Shown: positions 31,725-44,900 of the stretch, piece after piece
Layout: each line of letters starts with the position of its first letter
Numbering within the stretch: position 1 is the stretch's first letter
Assembly: GCF_018691265.1 (NCBI RefSeq)
Contig: NW_024881282.1
Location: 26,872,899 to 26,936,898 of the forward strand
Length of the DNA: 64,000 bases
Source of the DNA: Tyto alba
Taxonomy: Eukaryota; Chordata; Aves; Strigiformes; Tytonidae
Direction: 5' to 3'
Translations under genes and position numbers: made by a program
The notes under the pieces: generated by a model
The model's input: only the letters and a program-made list of their open reading frames with translations
What the model was told of the DNA's origin: nothing
Databases searched by the model: none

Positions 31725-32290
31725 TGTTGCGGTCGACGCGGACAAAATTACAGTCGAGACGGACAGATTCTTCATTACAGCAAGCTAAGAGCAAAGCCAC
31801 AAACAAAAAGCCTTTATTTTCTTCTCCTTTGTTCCTTTATACTTTTTCTACAGGGTGTACAGATTTTCCAGACTGCCTACTGACTCGCCCTTTCATGTAT
31901 GTGTTCATACATCGCATGTCCATGGTAATGAACCCTGGCCCTTCCCAGGGTGGAGAAGTTAATATGCATAAGCTCATCACGCAAGCGTAATAATACAGAA
32001 AGTTCAAAAGTTCAGGCTCCCAAGCTTTCTAGTATCTCTATCCACCGAAAACTAGTTCCAAATACAGGGTTATCAGTTCTTCCTATGTGTCTCTTATTGG
32101 TTCAGAGTTGTTATGCTCTCTTACTGCAGTCGATAAGCTTGCTCATCTTGCAGTTCCTCTTCTTCTTGTTTGCTCTCTCAGGGGTAGTTTGGAATCCTTT
32201 CAAGGTCGAAGCCATTCCTTCCCAGGGCCTCAGTCCAGCTGAGGTCCCCCACAATGCTAGGCCTTGGAGCAGGCCTCTCAGCCTGAACAC
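31725..32290 (-). mobile_element. Retroviral LTR (minus orientation), boundaries approximate
   Basis: Read on the minus strand it starts TGTGTTCAGGCTGAGAGGCC and ends GTCGACCGCAACA. This gives TGT...ACA termini, with GTATAAAG (about 31,838-31,845) as a possible TATA box and AATAAAGG (31811-31818) as the polyadenylation signal close to the 3' end. I find no clean target-site duplication. Composition and CpG content differ from the AT-rich surround. The exact ERV class is not assigned. Confidence 0.6.
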
Positions 32291-32385
32291 AAGTACTGAG
32301 ATGCTCCTGCTAAGTCGACCCTGGGAAAAGTAGATTTAATCTTTCTGTTTGGTAGTTAGAAGAGTGCTGTGTCTTGGTTTTAACA

Positions 32386-32659
32386 TGGGATTTGTTAAGA
32401 GAGAAATGCTGATAAGCACACTGATATTTTCGGCTGCTGCTGGGAAAAAAGACAGCAGGAAGACTGCCAGGACTTCATAATTAGCGCGTAACACCTGGTG
32501 TTGTTAAGCTGGTAGGAAAGTACTGTAACTTGATGGAAAAGTACTGTAACTTATAAAAGGTATATAATCAGCCTGCGTGCTGAAATAAAGTGTCTCAGCA
32601 TCACCCATGATCTGAGTCTGTGCCTCAATACACTGCAGATGAGTAGTCAACAAATCCCA
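32386..32659 (+). mobile_element. Compact retroviral LTR with 11-bp perfect terminal inverted repeats
   Basis: The element has ends TGGGATTTGTT and AACAAATCCCA, which are perfect reverse complements. It contains TATAAAAG at 32552-32559 and AATAAAG at 32584-32590 in the right order for an LTR. Just before the TATA box the unit GTACTGTAACTT occurs twice (near 32520 and 32541). The sequence right of it (ACACGTGGGGCTC) resembles a retroviral leader but no clear primer-binding site is visible. It could also be read as a small inverted-repeat element; the promoter and poly(A) layout favours LTR. Confidence 0.6.
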
Positions 32660-35600
32660 GATCAGGCTGATGTGACATCTGACACGTGGGGCTCTGGATT
32701 AGTTATGCTGCAAAAACACAAACTGAAGGGACCATGGCAGAGCCAGAAGACTGAGTGTTAACTGAGTGTGAGAGGTTTGACAGGTTTGCTGGTATTTGTT
32801 CTTAATATTTTTCATAGGGTGAAACCTCCCTTCTTCCCTAAGTTTTTGAAAATGTCAGTAATTTAAATTTTCACATATGCAGCTGTGTATTTATCCAGAA
32901 CAACTAAGATTCTTTCCATCATATTTGGCTTAATTATTATTTTAGAAATCTCACACTTATAGAACTCGATTAAATTTGAACAATGGAAATCATCATTATG
33001 TTTCCGAGAAGCTCTGATACTGATATTTGCGGGAGAATGCAATGTGATGGGTTTGCACATTTGTCAATACTCTGTAGCAAAGGAAAACCTTCTGACTATG
33101 TGCTAGGATTTGTCAGCCTTCCATTTTCAACTTGTTTTAGTGAATTAAATTGGGAAAAGCAATGTGGACTCTTCTAAATTCTTCATAATACTGTAACATG
33201 GTGCAGAACAAACTTATGTATCTCTGTCAGCACGAAGGGTGATATATATTGTGACAAGAAAAGGCAGAGACCCTTTTCTGTAATGTGTTTGTGAGGAACA
33301 CTGTAAAATGACCTGTAAATTTCTCATAGCTTGAATGATACTGGATTAAATGTATAAGTTGATATGCTATACATGGAGCTTGTTCACCACAAGTTCCCAC
33401 AAAGGGGAAACAGCTGCATGATACAGCACTGCCTCTGGAAGATAGTTTGCCATTCCAGTTGACAGGGAGGAAGAATAAATCACTGAGGTGATTTGTAAGA
33501 GTCACTGACCAGTTGATTATTTGCCATCATAGACTTTATACAACTTTTGCTATAGCACACTGTCAGTCCAGGATCATCTCTTCTGTTTTTTGTCAGGCCT
33601 GTCTGGCCTGCCCTGTGTCTCAGTATGATCAAATTGCTATTCTGAAACTTCAGGTGCTTTAAGCCTTTTGACTCTCACATTTTACTTTTTCCATGATACC
33701 GTCTTTCAGGATGCCCAATTTAAGAAGAATTACTTGTCCAGTGCATCTTTGTCCTACTACTTATGCCAAAATAAAAGCCAAAGTAAATATCGAGAGTTGC
33801 TGCTACATAGTAGTCATGTGTAAATGATGTAGCTGATAGCTTTAGCAATCTCATACACCTTTCTGCATGTCAGAAGCTTTCTGAAACTAATTTGGTTACC
33901 CAGTATTTGGCAAGAGTTGGGGTAGTGAGCCTCTAAGAGGAATGAATGACAACTCTTTTCTCCATTGGCATGGGCTAATGGATTGTTATGGTCTCAGGCT
34001 GGGTATCCAGGGCCAGTTCTCCATGGAAGAGTTTCAAAGGTGGCCCTTTCTATGGGGAAGTTCTTCATCCATTGCTGGTCATCCCACTCATAGCATAATG
34101 TAGTCTTGCGAATGGGTGTTATTCTTTCAGGCCTTATATATTCTCTCTCTTTAGAAGTAATGTGTAGCAGACTTGGACCCTCCTTGTTGATATCGGCCTT
34201 GGAAGAGAGGTCTGAGCCTCCTTTGGTGCATTGCTGAGTCCCAAAACCAAGTGTGGGATGTGCGCATTCGGGAGCCTCTGCTGAGAGTTTTGTTGGCCCA
34301 ACCAAGAAGGCAAGCCTGAGAAAGCATGGAAAGCTGTCTGATATGGATATAAGTAACAAAAACTCAAAACAGTAGGAGTTTTGGGAATATGAGCATCCAG
34401 TGGCAGCCTAACTGTCACCTAACTGGCATCTGGCACAAGGTGGCTTTGTTTTGGAAGATGGTGAGTTTACTAGCTTGGACACACACCATGTTATGCCACT
34501 TTCCCAGAGGGCCAGAGCAAGTGTGTTGGCATGTTCACTTTACTAGTGGAAACATACTGTAATAACCAAATTAGGGAGAGCTAAGTACCTATGGATGTTT
34601 CATGAATGCCAACATGCTGATTGGGAAATCATATATGCTACGTTGTTGAAACTGTTGCAAACAGCAATGTTATTAATTGAAAGTTTTCCTACCTTTCTCT
34701 GCAGCAGAATCACTGCCCAGAAATTCTTTTGAAGGTAGGGCCTTTGTAACAAAACTGAGGAGACATTAGTTCTTTCTCTCAAAAGGTAATCAGAGATTAG
34801 ATCCACATTTTATCATCCCTTTCTCTGGAGTTTTTCCTCGCTTTCTTTCATGTTCTTTTCTCATATTTGGTTTGAAGAACATTTTCTTATTCATGAAAAA
34901 TGACCCAGTTTGAATGGAGCTATCAAAAGTAGCTCTAATTTTCTTCACTCTTCCCTCACACTGTTTTATGCTACAAACACATGTTTTTCTGGACATCCTA
35001 AAGCTGTGAGGAGGGGATTCCCTGGGAAAGCAGGAACACTATGTTTAATCATACAAACAAGGAGTGGACTTAAATGCCTATCATCTGCATCTTTGTTAAT
35101 CGCACTAACTGTTGTGCAAACGCTAATGGAAAGAAGGACATTTCATTCTCCTTTACTGTGCATGCTCTGAGCATGCCTCATCAACTGAGGTCTTAAGGTA
35201 CCAAGCCTGGGAGTAGAGGAACACCTAATCTGCTTTATGCATGAGGTAGGTGCTGAGCTTCTCAGAGCTGTCAGGAGTACATTTCTTCTGAGAATTCCCA
35301 GGTGCAGTGTTCTAAGCATCAGGTGAACTCTGGTATCTGAAACCTGGCTAGCTGCATGGTTTTTGTCCCTCCAGATTGAACAGATACCAAATGGTGATTT
35401 TATTGGGCTACACTTTCAATTAACACACCTAAAATGGTAATTGGGACTGACCTACAGTGAGATTCAGGCACTTAAGGGAAATCTAGATTAAGTTATTTAA
35501 TGATAATTTTAACTGTAGTGAAAGTAATAACTGATCAGTGAAATAGCTGAAAGCAAGGCCCTTCATTTTTTTCTCAAGCCCTGAAAGAATGATATTATGT

Positions 35601-38450
35601 TATACTTATCTTTGTGTTTTAAAATTTTCAATATGCCTCTGTTTTAAGTCAGTTTAAAAAACTATTCAATATAAATAATATTGGTTTTATGAAGGAGTAG
35701 TTCTGAAAAGAAGTTGGATTAAATATTGCTAAACTGACATAGCATGGAAAAACTCACCTGATGAGAAGGCCAAGTATCCTTATGATGTAACTTTGTCTTA
35801 TATATCAAGTCATAATTTTGTTTGAGAATATATGTTTCTTTCCAGCTATTGGCAGCCTCTGCTTTTCAGCTTTATGAGCCTCAAGTGTGTCTGTTAAGAA
35901 GAACATTGACTCAAAGCCATTTTCTTTTTCTTGCTTTCCAGATAGAATAGAGTCACTGCATTGTCTTTTTGTGTAGAGAATCCAGAAAGCTTTCTTATGG
36001 GAATTTGCTTCCATTCAGTTTTGGCATTTTATTTTCTTTCTTTCATGTATTATTGTTGTTATACAGTACGCTGTAAATGATAAATAAATCCAAAACTTTG
36101 AACTGATACTGAAATCAAGAGCATTTGGCCCTTTCTTACATGAACAAAGACACTTTGTTCCATATGGTCATGAAAAGCTGGTTTGTAATTTCTGTTTATG
36201 TGTTAAAACAAATGTCTTATGAATACTAACACCTAATCCTCATGATTCTAATGACTTTTTCCTATGGAGTCCATTTCAGTTCAGGAAGAGTGTGTAGCCA
36301 GGTAGGCTAACTGAAGAGACTGGCCAGCCCAAGGCCTGTGGCCTTTGAAGAAACATAGTGCAACTTTCACTAACCTGGGTCCCTCCAAAATCTGAGGTCT
36401 CTTTTGTTTTGTCTTTGTTTTGCTTCACTAGAAATGTTAATTACTATGTCCAGAATAAACTGCTGCCTGGGGAATAACATACTTTTGACCTTGCAGATCA
36501 CACATATTTATATATTCTCAGCTCGGTTCTTTTATTTATTGTCTAAGATCTTGATATATCGAGGGCTATTTTTTGGTGCTTCTGGTCTTTTGTATTAATA
36601 GAACCACATTTGGTATGGGAAATAAGAAGTGTGTCATGGCTTGTGGTGTGTGTAAGGGCAAGAAACGGACATTTCTTACTTAGGACTTGTTCTACAGCTG
36701 TGGAAAAGTGGACTTGATACCTGAGGACATCACATCCATTCCTAAATTTCTCTACATTTGTAATCTCTGTGAAGCTTCAGACAGGATGTATTACTTTTAT
36801 TTTAAATTCTTATACATATTTACATGTATCATTCACATATTTGTATCTTCAGGAATACAAGATGGGAATCATGGACAGGCTGTAGACACCTAAGCTCCTC
36901 TGTCTCAACAGAAGTTTCCACATTCACGCAAGGTGCCTTAAATGCTGATACAGTAAAGAGAGATCAATACAGGGAACTGGATGGGATTCAGTAATTTGAA
37001 CTCAGTGCAACAGTCTTAGAGGATTATTCATCTGATCATCTGTAGGTATCTCTTTTAAGCTAAACTGGATCACTCTATAAGCTATATAGGCTGGAGGAAG
37101 ATTTATTTTCCTAAGCATATGAGTTTAACGTCTTTTTGGTGGTAGGAGTACCTTCCTGGACTTCAGCTGCTGCTCCACATTTTTTCTGCAAGTCCTGTGA
37201 CATAGCTGCTAGCTCTGTGCAGATGTTTTGGACCATTCGTGACACTGGAAACCTCTCTTAAGGCTGCTGAATGCACCCTAAATATGCTACAGGAATATCA
37301 AAAAGTCATCTTCAAAATCTGTAACTAATTCCAACCTTTGTCCTTCATTGTCCCACTAATCACCTCTCTGTTACCTACCTCAGGTTTTTCTGTCATGCCC
37401 AAAGTGTTGGGCACTGGTCCTGCACGTATGTTTTGAATTTTACTTTATGTCATGTAAACAATCCTGTTTTAAGTTCACAATATTACTCAGACAGTTAAAC
37501 ATACTGATAAAGTTTTTAATTAGAAAATTGAACCAGAAATTTTTCAAGTATAACTCTGTGCTGTATTTCAGTTATTTATGAAGCGATTCTTAACTGTAAT
37601 TTGGGATTCTTCTTAATTAGTGGCATTGGTGTAATTGTTCTTTGCTTTAAGTAAGAATTTTACTACCAATGTAATTTATCTGATGATGTGCATTATAAAT
37701 ACTGGATGTCCTTTCTCTGGATTTCATAAGATCATCTTTTAAGCAACTCCAGCATTATTCTGATGTAGAAGGCAACTATCCAGTTCTTCAGATGATATGA
37801 ACAGGCATAATTATAAAACCTCACTCTTCTCCTCAGCAAAGAATATTCTGAATTGCTAGACAAGAAATCAGTTTTTGAAGTTGGTCCAGCTGTAAGCTGG
37901 AGAATTCTCTGGCATTGCCTTTTGCTATTTCTGTCTGAAACTAATGCCTTCTACAATAACTAAGTTTTATATAATTTCAGACAGCTACCTCTTTCAAATG
38001 CAGCATTTACTACATAATATATGAAAATGGCAATAAATGAGTGAGAATGCATTGTAAGGAATAAATAGAAATGCCTCAGTTTGAGTTTATCCAGGTATTA
38101 GGGTTGCCTCCCTGAACTTGAGAGACTTATAAAGAGTGATGAGAGTATGTGGGGCCTACGTTTGTGTTTCTTTATAAAGAAGAGACACCTTTAGATTCAG
38201 GTTTTATTTTAACACTTTACTGGAGATTTACTTCAGTACTGATTGAGCTTTTGAAATAACACTCAGATAATGTCTCAGTGCTGTATCACTCACAGTCCAA
38301 GATGTTGTAGGAAGAATTCTAACAGGACAAACAGCAAGCCTGAAGAGACACCACTCTTGTGACTAAATCACAAGAAATTAAGGTTTATTCACTAGCTGTG
38401 GGACTTTACATGTTGTATACCCCTAATTTTCCAATGCTTTCCTGTTCTAC
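32660..38450. other. Gene-free interval
   Basis: AT-rich, with no recognised transposon, RNA gene or exon. Minus-strand frames of 121 and 94 codons overlap at 33994-34418 in different frames and have no recognisable features. Confidence 0.45.
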
Positions 38451-40320
38451 TGTAGTGGGTTGACCTTGACTGGCTGTGAAGTGCCCACCAATCTGCTCTA
38501 CTGCTCCTTCTTCATCAACAGGACAGGGGGAAAAAATACAATGAAAAGCTTGTAGGTAGAGCTAAGGACAGGAAGATCACTTATCAGTTACCATCACAGC
38601 AAAAAACTCAACTTGGCAAAATTAATTTAATTTATTTCCAATTAAATAGAATATAATAATGAGGAATAAAAACAAATCTAAAAACACCTTCCCCCCCATC
38701 TCTCCCTTCTCCCCTGGCCTCAATCTCATTCCTAGTTTCTCTACCTCCTTCCACCATGTGGCTCAAGAACACAGGGAATGGGGGTTGTGGTTAGTTCATT
38801 ACGCTTTTTTTCTGCCATTCCTTCCTCCCCACGCTCTTCCCCTGCTCCAGCATGGGTTCCCTACCCATGGGGTACAGTCCTTCATGACCTTCTCCGACAT
38901 GAGTCTTTCCTATGGGCTGCAGTTCTTCAAGAACGGTTCCATCATGGGTACTTTCCACAGGGTGCAGTCCTCCAGTGTGAATTCTTCATGGGGTCACAGG
39001 TCGCACCAGAAAATCCGCTGCATCATGGCCTCCTCTCCACAGGCCACAGTTCTTGCTGTTGCAGTTACCTTAATAAAACAGTTGGGATCCTAGAATATTG
39101 TTTTGATTTTAGTTTAAAAGTATGATTTTGATTTAACATGAAGCTACAGTAGCTATGAGAATATAAAGTACACTGAGGCCTTTAGGATTAAGCAACTAGT
39201 ATGCTGTGTGCCTTGAACACTATAGGAATCGTTATGGACTCTGAATTAACACAATAGGTACTGGTTATGGATCTTGACTTGAAACAATAGGAACCAGAGG
39301 AAAACTGGTTTGGTTGGGAAGATCGTCCAAAGGAGAAATGAGCATTAGCCAATGATAAAATGAGCATTCGCAGGGATGGAGTTCAGTCAGCCGACACAGT
39401 GATGAAGACTATCGACGACCACCAGAGGACCCCCGTCCAGTATAAACACGCATGCGTTAGAGACATTTGTGTATGATAAAAATTTCCAGGAAATAACATA
39501 AATATGCTAATCATTGCCCTCCCCCCATTCTATTTAAATCAATCAGTAAAGTTAACCAATGATTTCTGTAGAATAGGAATATAGGTAAGGTGAGGTAACT
39601 GAAAGCCAATCATTATAAAGGTCAACTTAAACTTTATGGATTTTGTTGATCTGATGTAACTATGACTCTGCTGAAAAAGTGTATAAATATGTTGTGCTTT
39701 GTATCTGTCACTGAACACGTCTTTGGTGGAGTTATCCTCCGTGTTTCCCAGCGCTGGAATAAAGAAGTGCCTGCTTATCTGCTTTGTGTAGATAAGTTCT
39801 ATTCGCGATTGCGACCGCTAGCATTGACAGGAGCCTGAACTAGTGTGGGCTCTCCATCGGCTGCAGCTTCCTTCAGGGCACATCCATCTGCTCTGACGTG
39901 GGGTCCTCCACAGGCTGCTGGGTGGATGTCTGCTCCACTGTGATCCTCCATGTGCTTCAGGGGAACAACCTGCATCACCATGGTCTTCAGCATAGGCTAC
40001 ATGGGAATCTCTGCTCTGGCACTTGGAATACCTCTTCCTACTCCTCCTTCACTGACCTTGGTGTCTGCAGAGTTGTTTCACATTTTCTAACTCCTGTGTG
40101 CCAGCCGCTACTGTGCAGAATTTTTTATCCTTTCTTAAATATGTTGTTACCCAGGAACTACCAACATCACTGATTGGCTCAACTTTGGCCAGTGGTGTGT
40201 CCACCTTGGAGCTGGCTGGAACTGGCTCTGTTCAACGTGGGTGTAGCTTCTGGTGTCTTCTCACAAAAGCCACCCCTGCATCCCACTGGTACCAAAACCT
40301 TGACACAGAAACCCAATACA
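38451..40320 (+). mobile_element. ERVL-type LTR interrupted by a nested LTR
   Basis: It begins TGTAGTGGGTTGACCTTGAC and ends ACCCAATACA, as in a long avian ERVL LTR family. That family has internal runs of the type CTCCAGCGTGGG...CACGGGCTGCAG, seen here as repeats such as CCTATGGGCTGCAGTTCTTC and CCACAGGGTGCAGTCCTCC. The flanks TCTAC (38446-38450) and CCTAC (40321-40325) fit a 5-bp target-site duplication with one change. The LTR sequence is split at about 39,056 and resumes at about 39,829 with CAGGAGCCTGAAC; removing the insert gives about 1.1 kb. Confidence 0.82.
39057..39825 (+). mobile_element. Second retroviral LTR nested in the ERVL LTR
   Basis: The inserted block begins TGTTGCAG and ends near GCTAGCATTGACA. 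It has TATAAATA at 39682-39689 and AATAAAG at 39758-39764, the U3/R layout of an LTR read on the plus strand. A second TATAAAC lies at about 39,440. The edges are uncertain by about 10 bases; TTGC on the left and TTGAC on the right are only a rough duplication. It must be younger than the LTR it interrupts. Confidence 0.65.
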
Positions 40321-43300
40321 CCTACTTTGGACATGAATTAGATTTATCTGCAGGAACCTGCAAAACCCATAAGCTGTTACTGAAATAAGAAAGTTTTTCT
40401 TAGTAAACATTTGCAAGAAGAAAGTTAGTTTTATTAGTTATATGTATGACTGCAGCCCTGGGGAATCCTGTGTTTCTGCCATGGCTCTGCTATATCACTG
40501 GAAAAGTCATTTTCTGGTGGCCAATAAATGGTCAACAAATGGCTGCCCAGTCTGAGATCTTACGGTTACATTTGTAGAAGTGCTAAGGAGTCACAGCTGG
40601 ATGGAAGTCAACAGGAGCTGTCCCCTGAAGTGTCACGTAAAACTTGATACACTCAGGAGACAGATACAATTTCAGTTACTATAAATAACCATGAAAAATT
40701 ACCCAGAAACATGCAGTTTTGTCTTCAAAGCAGTGTTGAATAGCCTACAATGAATAATGCATGAGAATAAATACAGAGTAAACAAAATATTAAACAGCTG
40801 GTCATTGACATATTGATGGTCTGTGTGTGGAGTGAGTGACATTATTTGATAGAAAATGAATGGTTACATGATCTGGTAATCAGAAATTGTGTTGCAGCTG
40901 AGGCCACCTTCACTGCCACACTGATTGTGGGTTTTATCTCAAAGTGTTGCTCCTGCAACATGGCAGTTCTGGCTGAGTAAAGCCCGCTCTCCAGATGTCA
41001 GCAAACCAGCATCACACTGGCACAGGGTTGCTCTTGTGTAACCGATGCACTTTTTTGCACAGATGTTTTTACACAGAAATTTTCTGAAAAGTGTTACGTA
41101 TTGTATTGTTTGGTGAATAGTACATGTTTTATTTCCAGATTTTCTCACACTTTCATTAATTTGGTACTCTATTAAATTTATCAGTATTAGTTATTACAGT
41201 CAGGAAAAATTGCCCATGTGACTGTATGAGAAAAGGTTGTTTAGCTAATATTAATACTTCTTTCCTTGTTTGGGGTTCCTCAGGCTAATTTTTCCTTCTG
41301 CCCCTTTTGATAAGTGTCACATGTTCTTCACATAGTCTGTCTGCCTAGTCCTGACATAGCTATTCCTGTGCAACAAAAGTGTTGCATAGAGGGGAGCTTT
41401 TTTTATTAGCTTAAGGTATTTGATTTTTACAGCTGAATGGTACTGAAATGACTGCACTGAAACACAAAGTAAAAGAAACAGGATTACTGCAGCTGATTGA
41501 TGGCACGTAAAACACATGATTAAACTGAATTGACTAGTAAGCTTTGCCCCTTAATTTTATTACTTCAGAGTTGTTCTATTTATCCTTAGAAAAAGCAGTT
41601 GAAAATTTACCCGGTAAGAAATAATTGTTTCATATTTCCAGTTGTTATTTTAGAAAAAACACCACTCTCTCCAATCAGTCCCACTTTAAGATAAATAGCA
41701 ACTGCTTTAAATGTGGAGAACATTATACAAGAGCTTAAATGGAAAGCTCAAAACTGCATGAAAGAATAGTAGAGGTTTCAGTAAAAAACAGATTATGTTG
41801 TTCCCTCTTTATAAGTCTGATTTGCTGCTGATAGATTTTCCTTTCCTGCAACCCCCTTCTCCCCTCCCCCAAAATAGCACAGTGCAAATAACATGTGGCT
41901 TGCATAGCAGATATAGTAGATGTAGTTTGGACAGATAAATGATAAAACCACATAGCTTGGCGTATAGTCTTGCTAGGATTTCCAACTGGAATTATCTTGC
42001 AAACCCAGAAAGAGGTGGACTAAATGGTTTAAGGTTCTTTTTTCACCACTACTTTTTCCTTTGTTCCTTTTTGTCTTTAAATGAAGTAGAATAAAATTTA
42101 AGGTTTGTGTTATTTTCTCTGGTGTCTTTATTCTTTTTTTTTTTTTTTTTCTTTCCTCCCCTTCTATTCCTCTGTAAGTTTTAGTACCACTTTATTGAAA
42201 AAATTTTGAAGTGGCAAAAAAGAAAAAGAAGAAAGAGAAAATATGTCCATATGTGGAGAGGCACTTCTGAACTTTACTAACTCATTTGTATTCAGTGGTG
42301 AAAAGAGGAAAAAGCATTTCCAGTCATTAATTTTTATACTTTCTGAATAGCTTTTGGTAGAGAAGTTGAGTATAAGAATGACTTTGCACAATTTCTCATG
42401 ATACAAAAAGAGCAAAAATGGGCATTTCTGATTAGTCAAATGGATGAACAATGGTCTGCATAACTGTTAGAAATGGTGGTCTAGATACAAACTCTGGCTC
42501 AGCATGTCCCTGAACTGATGATTGTGGGGAACAGAGAAAATATTATTAAAACAAGATCCTGCTGTACTTACATTTTCCTTCTCTTTTCCTGAAATCACGT
42601 GCTAGTGGTCACTGCTGGAATCAAATGAACTTGTTTTTGTAGCTGGAAGGGCAGTTCTTATTTTCCCTCACTCTTCTCACTTTTAGAGTATTTTATGTGT
42701 CAATACCTGCTTTAACTAACATGACACTTTTCAAATCCATGCAGGCTGACTTATGACTCATTTTAGATTTCCATTTTGAGAGTGGGATGTTTCAGAGCCC
42801 ATCATTTGACATATCTCTCCCAGAGTAATGAGTAGTCATCAATACTGTCAACAAACTCTCTGTGTCTCTGACTTACATTCATATGTGTCTTACATGTTTG
42901 CTGCTCATGGCTTTCTCACTGATTTCTCATGTTCTAGTGTTTTCATGTTTGAGTGGGAAATTATTTTGGTTGCGGGCCATATTTTTCTGTATTTACATGT
43001 ATTACATATAAGGAAGAAACTTGATGTGAAAAACTGTGAAAAACAGCCCTGGGATGATCATGAGAAAGTATTTTTTGAATGAAACAAACCATTCATTTAT
43101 AAATGAAGGTAAAACTGTGAACAGGTCTTCTTGCCATTGACAAGGCATATATTGTTGTATCAGCTGGAAGCAAGCAACCAGGAAAGTCAACCTGCAGGTT
43201 TTCATTTGGATAGAATGCTTGCCACACTGATTTACAGGGAACAAATTGAGCTGCTAGGTCTGTACTCATAACTCTCCAACTCCTGTATCTCCAAGACTAC

Positions 43301-43828
43301 CTGCAACAAATCTGTCAACTGAAAACCTGGATGGCAAACTAAGTGTTGTTGAGCTGAAGAATTTTATGTAGCAAGTATGGATTGTACTGAGAAAAAAATG
43401 TTTCTTTGGGTGGTTCTCTTCTGTTTCTACCTTCCTCGCAGTTACACTTCTAAAATGGTCTGCTGGCATAACTCAGATAAATTAAATGGAGAAATTAAAA
43501 TAGTCCATATAAACTTCTAAGGACAGATATTTTTATGTTTATGTGGATGACTTGGCATACATTTGCACTGCTAGAACAATAGTACAAAGGTTAATAATTA
43601 AAAAAGATCAAATGGGTTTAAAACTAGGCCCTAATTTTCTATTGATGGAAGTGTGCTTGGTCTGGTATAGCAAGGGAAATGTTGGAGACTTACAGAGCAA
43701 TGCATCGTTCACTCTTTTTTTCACTTCCAGGCTTTCCACTTCAGTAACTGAGTTCTACTCTGTCTTATTTTTTCGTGCTGGGGAAAGTTTTAGCAAATGA
43801 GAGGGCTGTGTGAATACAAATTTGTGAA
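40321..43828. other. Gene-free interval
   Basis: AT-rich, with a T run at about 42,134-42,150 and a perfect 16-bp palindrome TTCATTTATAAATGAA at 43092-43107. No exon or transposon is recognised. Confidence 0.45.
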
Positions 43829-44900
43829 TGTCGTGGTTTAGGCCTGGTTGGCAGCCAACCACAATGCAGCAGCCCTCTCTCCCTTCCCCTCCGGCAATGA
43901 GAAGGGACACAGAGCCAGGTTTGGGGTTCGAGATAGGACTGGGATGGGGAAAAATTCCCCTTTATGATCACGAGCAAGAGGCAGACTCGTTAGGGGAAGA
44001 AAAAAAAATAGAACATACATTTATTACAGACACTAACAACACAGAGTAGGACAGTGAGAAGCATTGCCACATCTTGAGAACACCTTCCCCCCACCCCTCC
44101 CTTCTTCCCGGGCTCAGCTCTGCTCCCAATATCTCTACCTCCTCCCCCAGCAGCACAGGGGCAGGGAATGGGGGGGTGCAGTCAGTGCTGCCACTTCCTT
44201 TATCTTCAGTGGGGAGAGCTTCTGGAACTTCTTCCCCCTGCTCCATCGTGGTCCTCCTCTCACAGGAGACAGTCCTCCACAAACTTTCTCCAACATGAGT
44301 CCCTCCCATGGGCCGCAGCGTTCCCCACACTGCTCCGTCATGGGTCACTAACTTCCTCTGACTGGATTCCCTCCCACGGCTGCAGCTCTTCCCGAGCTGC
44401 TCCGGCGTGGGACTCCCCCGCATGCTGCAATCCTCCCAGTGCTGAATTACAGCAGTGGGGGCTGCCTTTTCCCACAAGACTCTGGCCTTCTTTAGGCACA
44501 GCACCTTGATTATTCCAGGCAGAAGCCACAGGCCATAAATCAGTGTCTGCTCCACCATAGATCCCATGGGTGGCATGGGGGGGCCGCCCTGCCGTCTCCC
44601 CACAGGATACAGGGGGGTCTCTGCTCCGGCACACCTCCCCCCTCCTTTCTTCCTCTGTTCCTCCACTGACCTTGGTGTTCATGCAGCTGCCGCAACTCCT
44701 CCTCACCAGTCCCACTGCTCCTCACCACGTCCCTTCTTAAATACGTTATTGCAGAGGCGCAGCTGATGGGCTCAGTTTTGGTGCAGAGGTGGAGCTGACT
44801 TGGAGCTGGGGGAGCTTCGAGAAGCTTCTCACAGGAGGCCGCCCCTATGGCCCCCTCCCCTGCCACCAAAAAAACTCCACCACTCACTCAACCCAGGACA
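43829..44900 (+). mobile_element. ERVL-type solo LTR (third family)
   Basis: It starts TGTCGTGGTTTAGGCCTGG and ends ACCCAGGACA. Inside are landmarks shared with other avian ERVL LTRs: GAACACCTTCCCCCCACCCC, CTCTACCTCCTCCCCCAGCA, repeated CTCCAACATGAGTCCCTCCC-like blocks, CACTGACCTTGGTGTTCATG, CTTAAATACGTTATTGCAGA. It is GC-rich relative to its surround. I see no matching target-site duplication (GTGAA on the left, TAATG on the right). No viral genes are present; the long minus-strand open frame inside it is a by-product of composition. Confidence 0.78.

Noticed and set aside
31420..32333. Plus-strand frames of 122 and 127 codons
   Set aside because: They overlap the tandem duplication and the minus-oriented LTR, with no recognisable domain.
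38659..39125. Plus-strand frames of 144 and 115 codons
   Set aside because: They lie within the ERVL-type LTR and read into the nested LTR.
43968..44666. 232-codon minus-strand frame, the longest in the window
   Set aside because: It lies entirely inside the GC-rich ERVL-type LTR at 43829-44900, several other frames there are open too, and nothing in it resembles a known protein.
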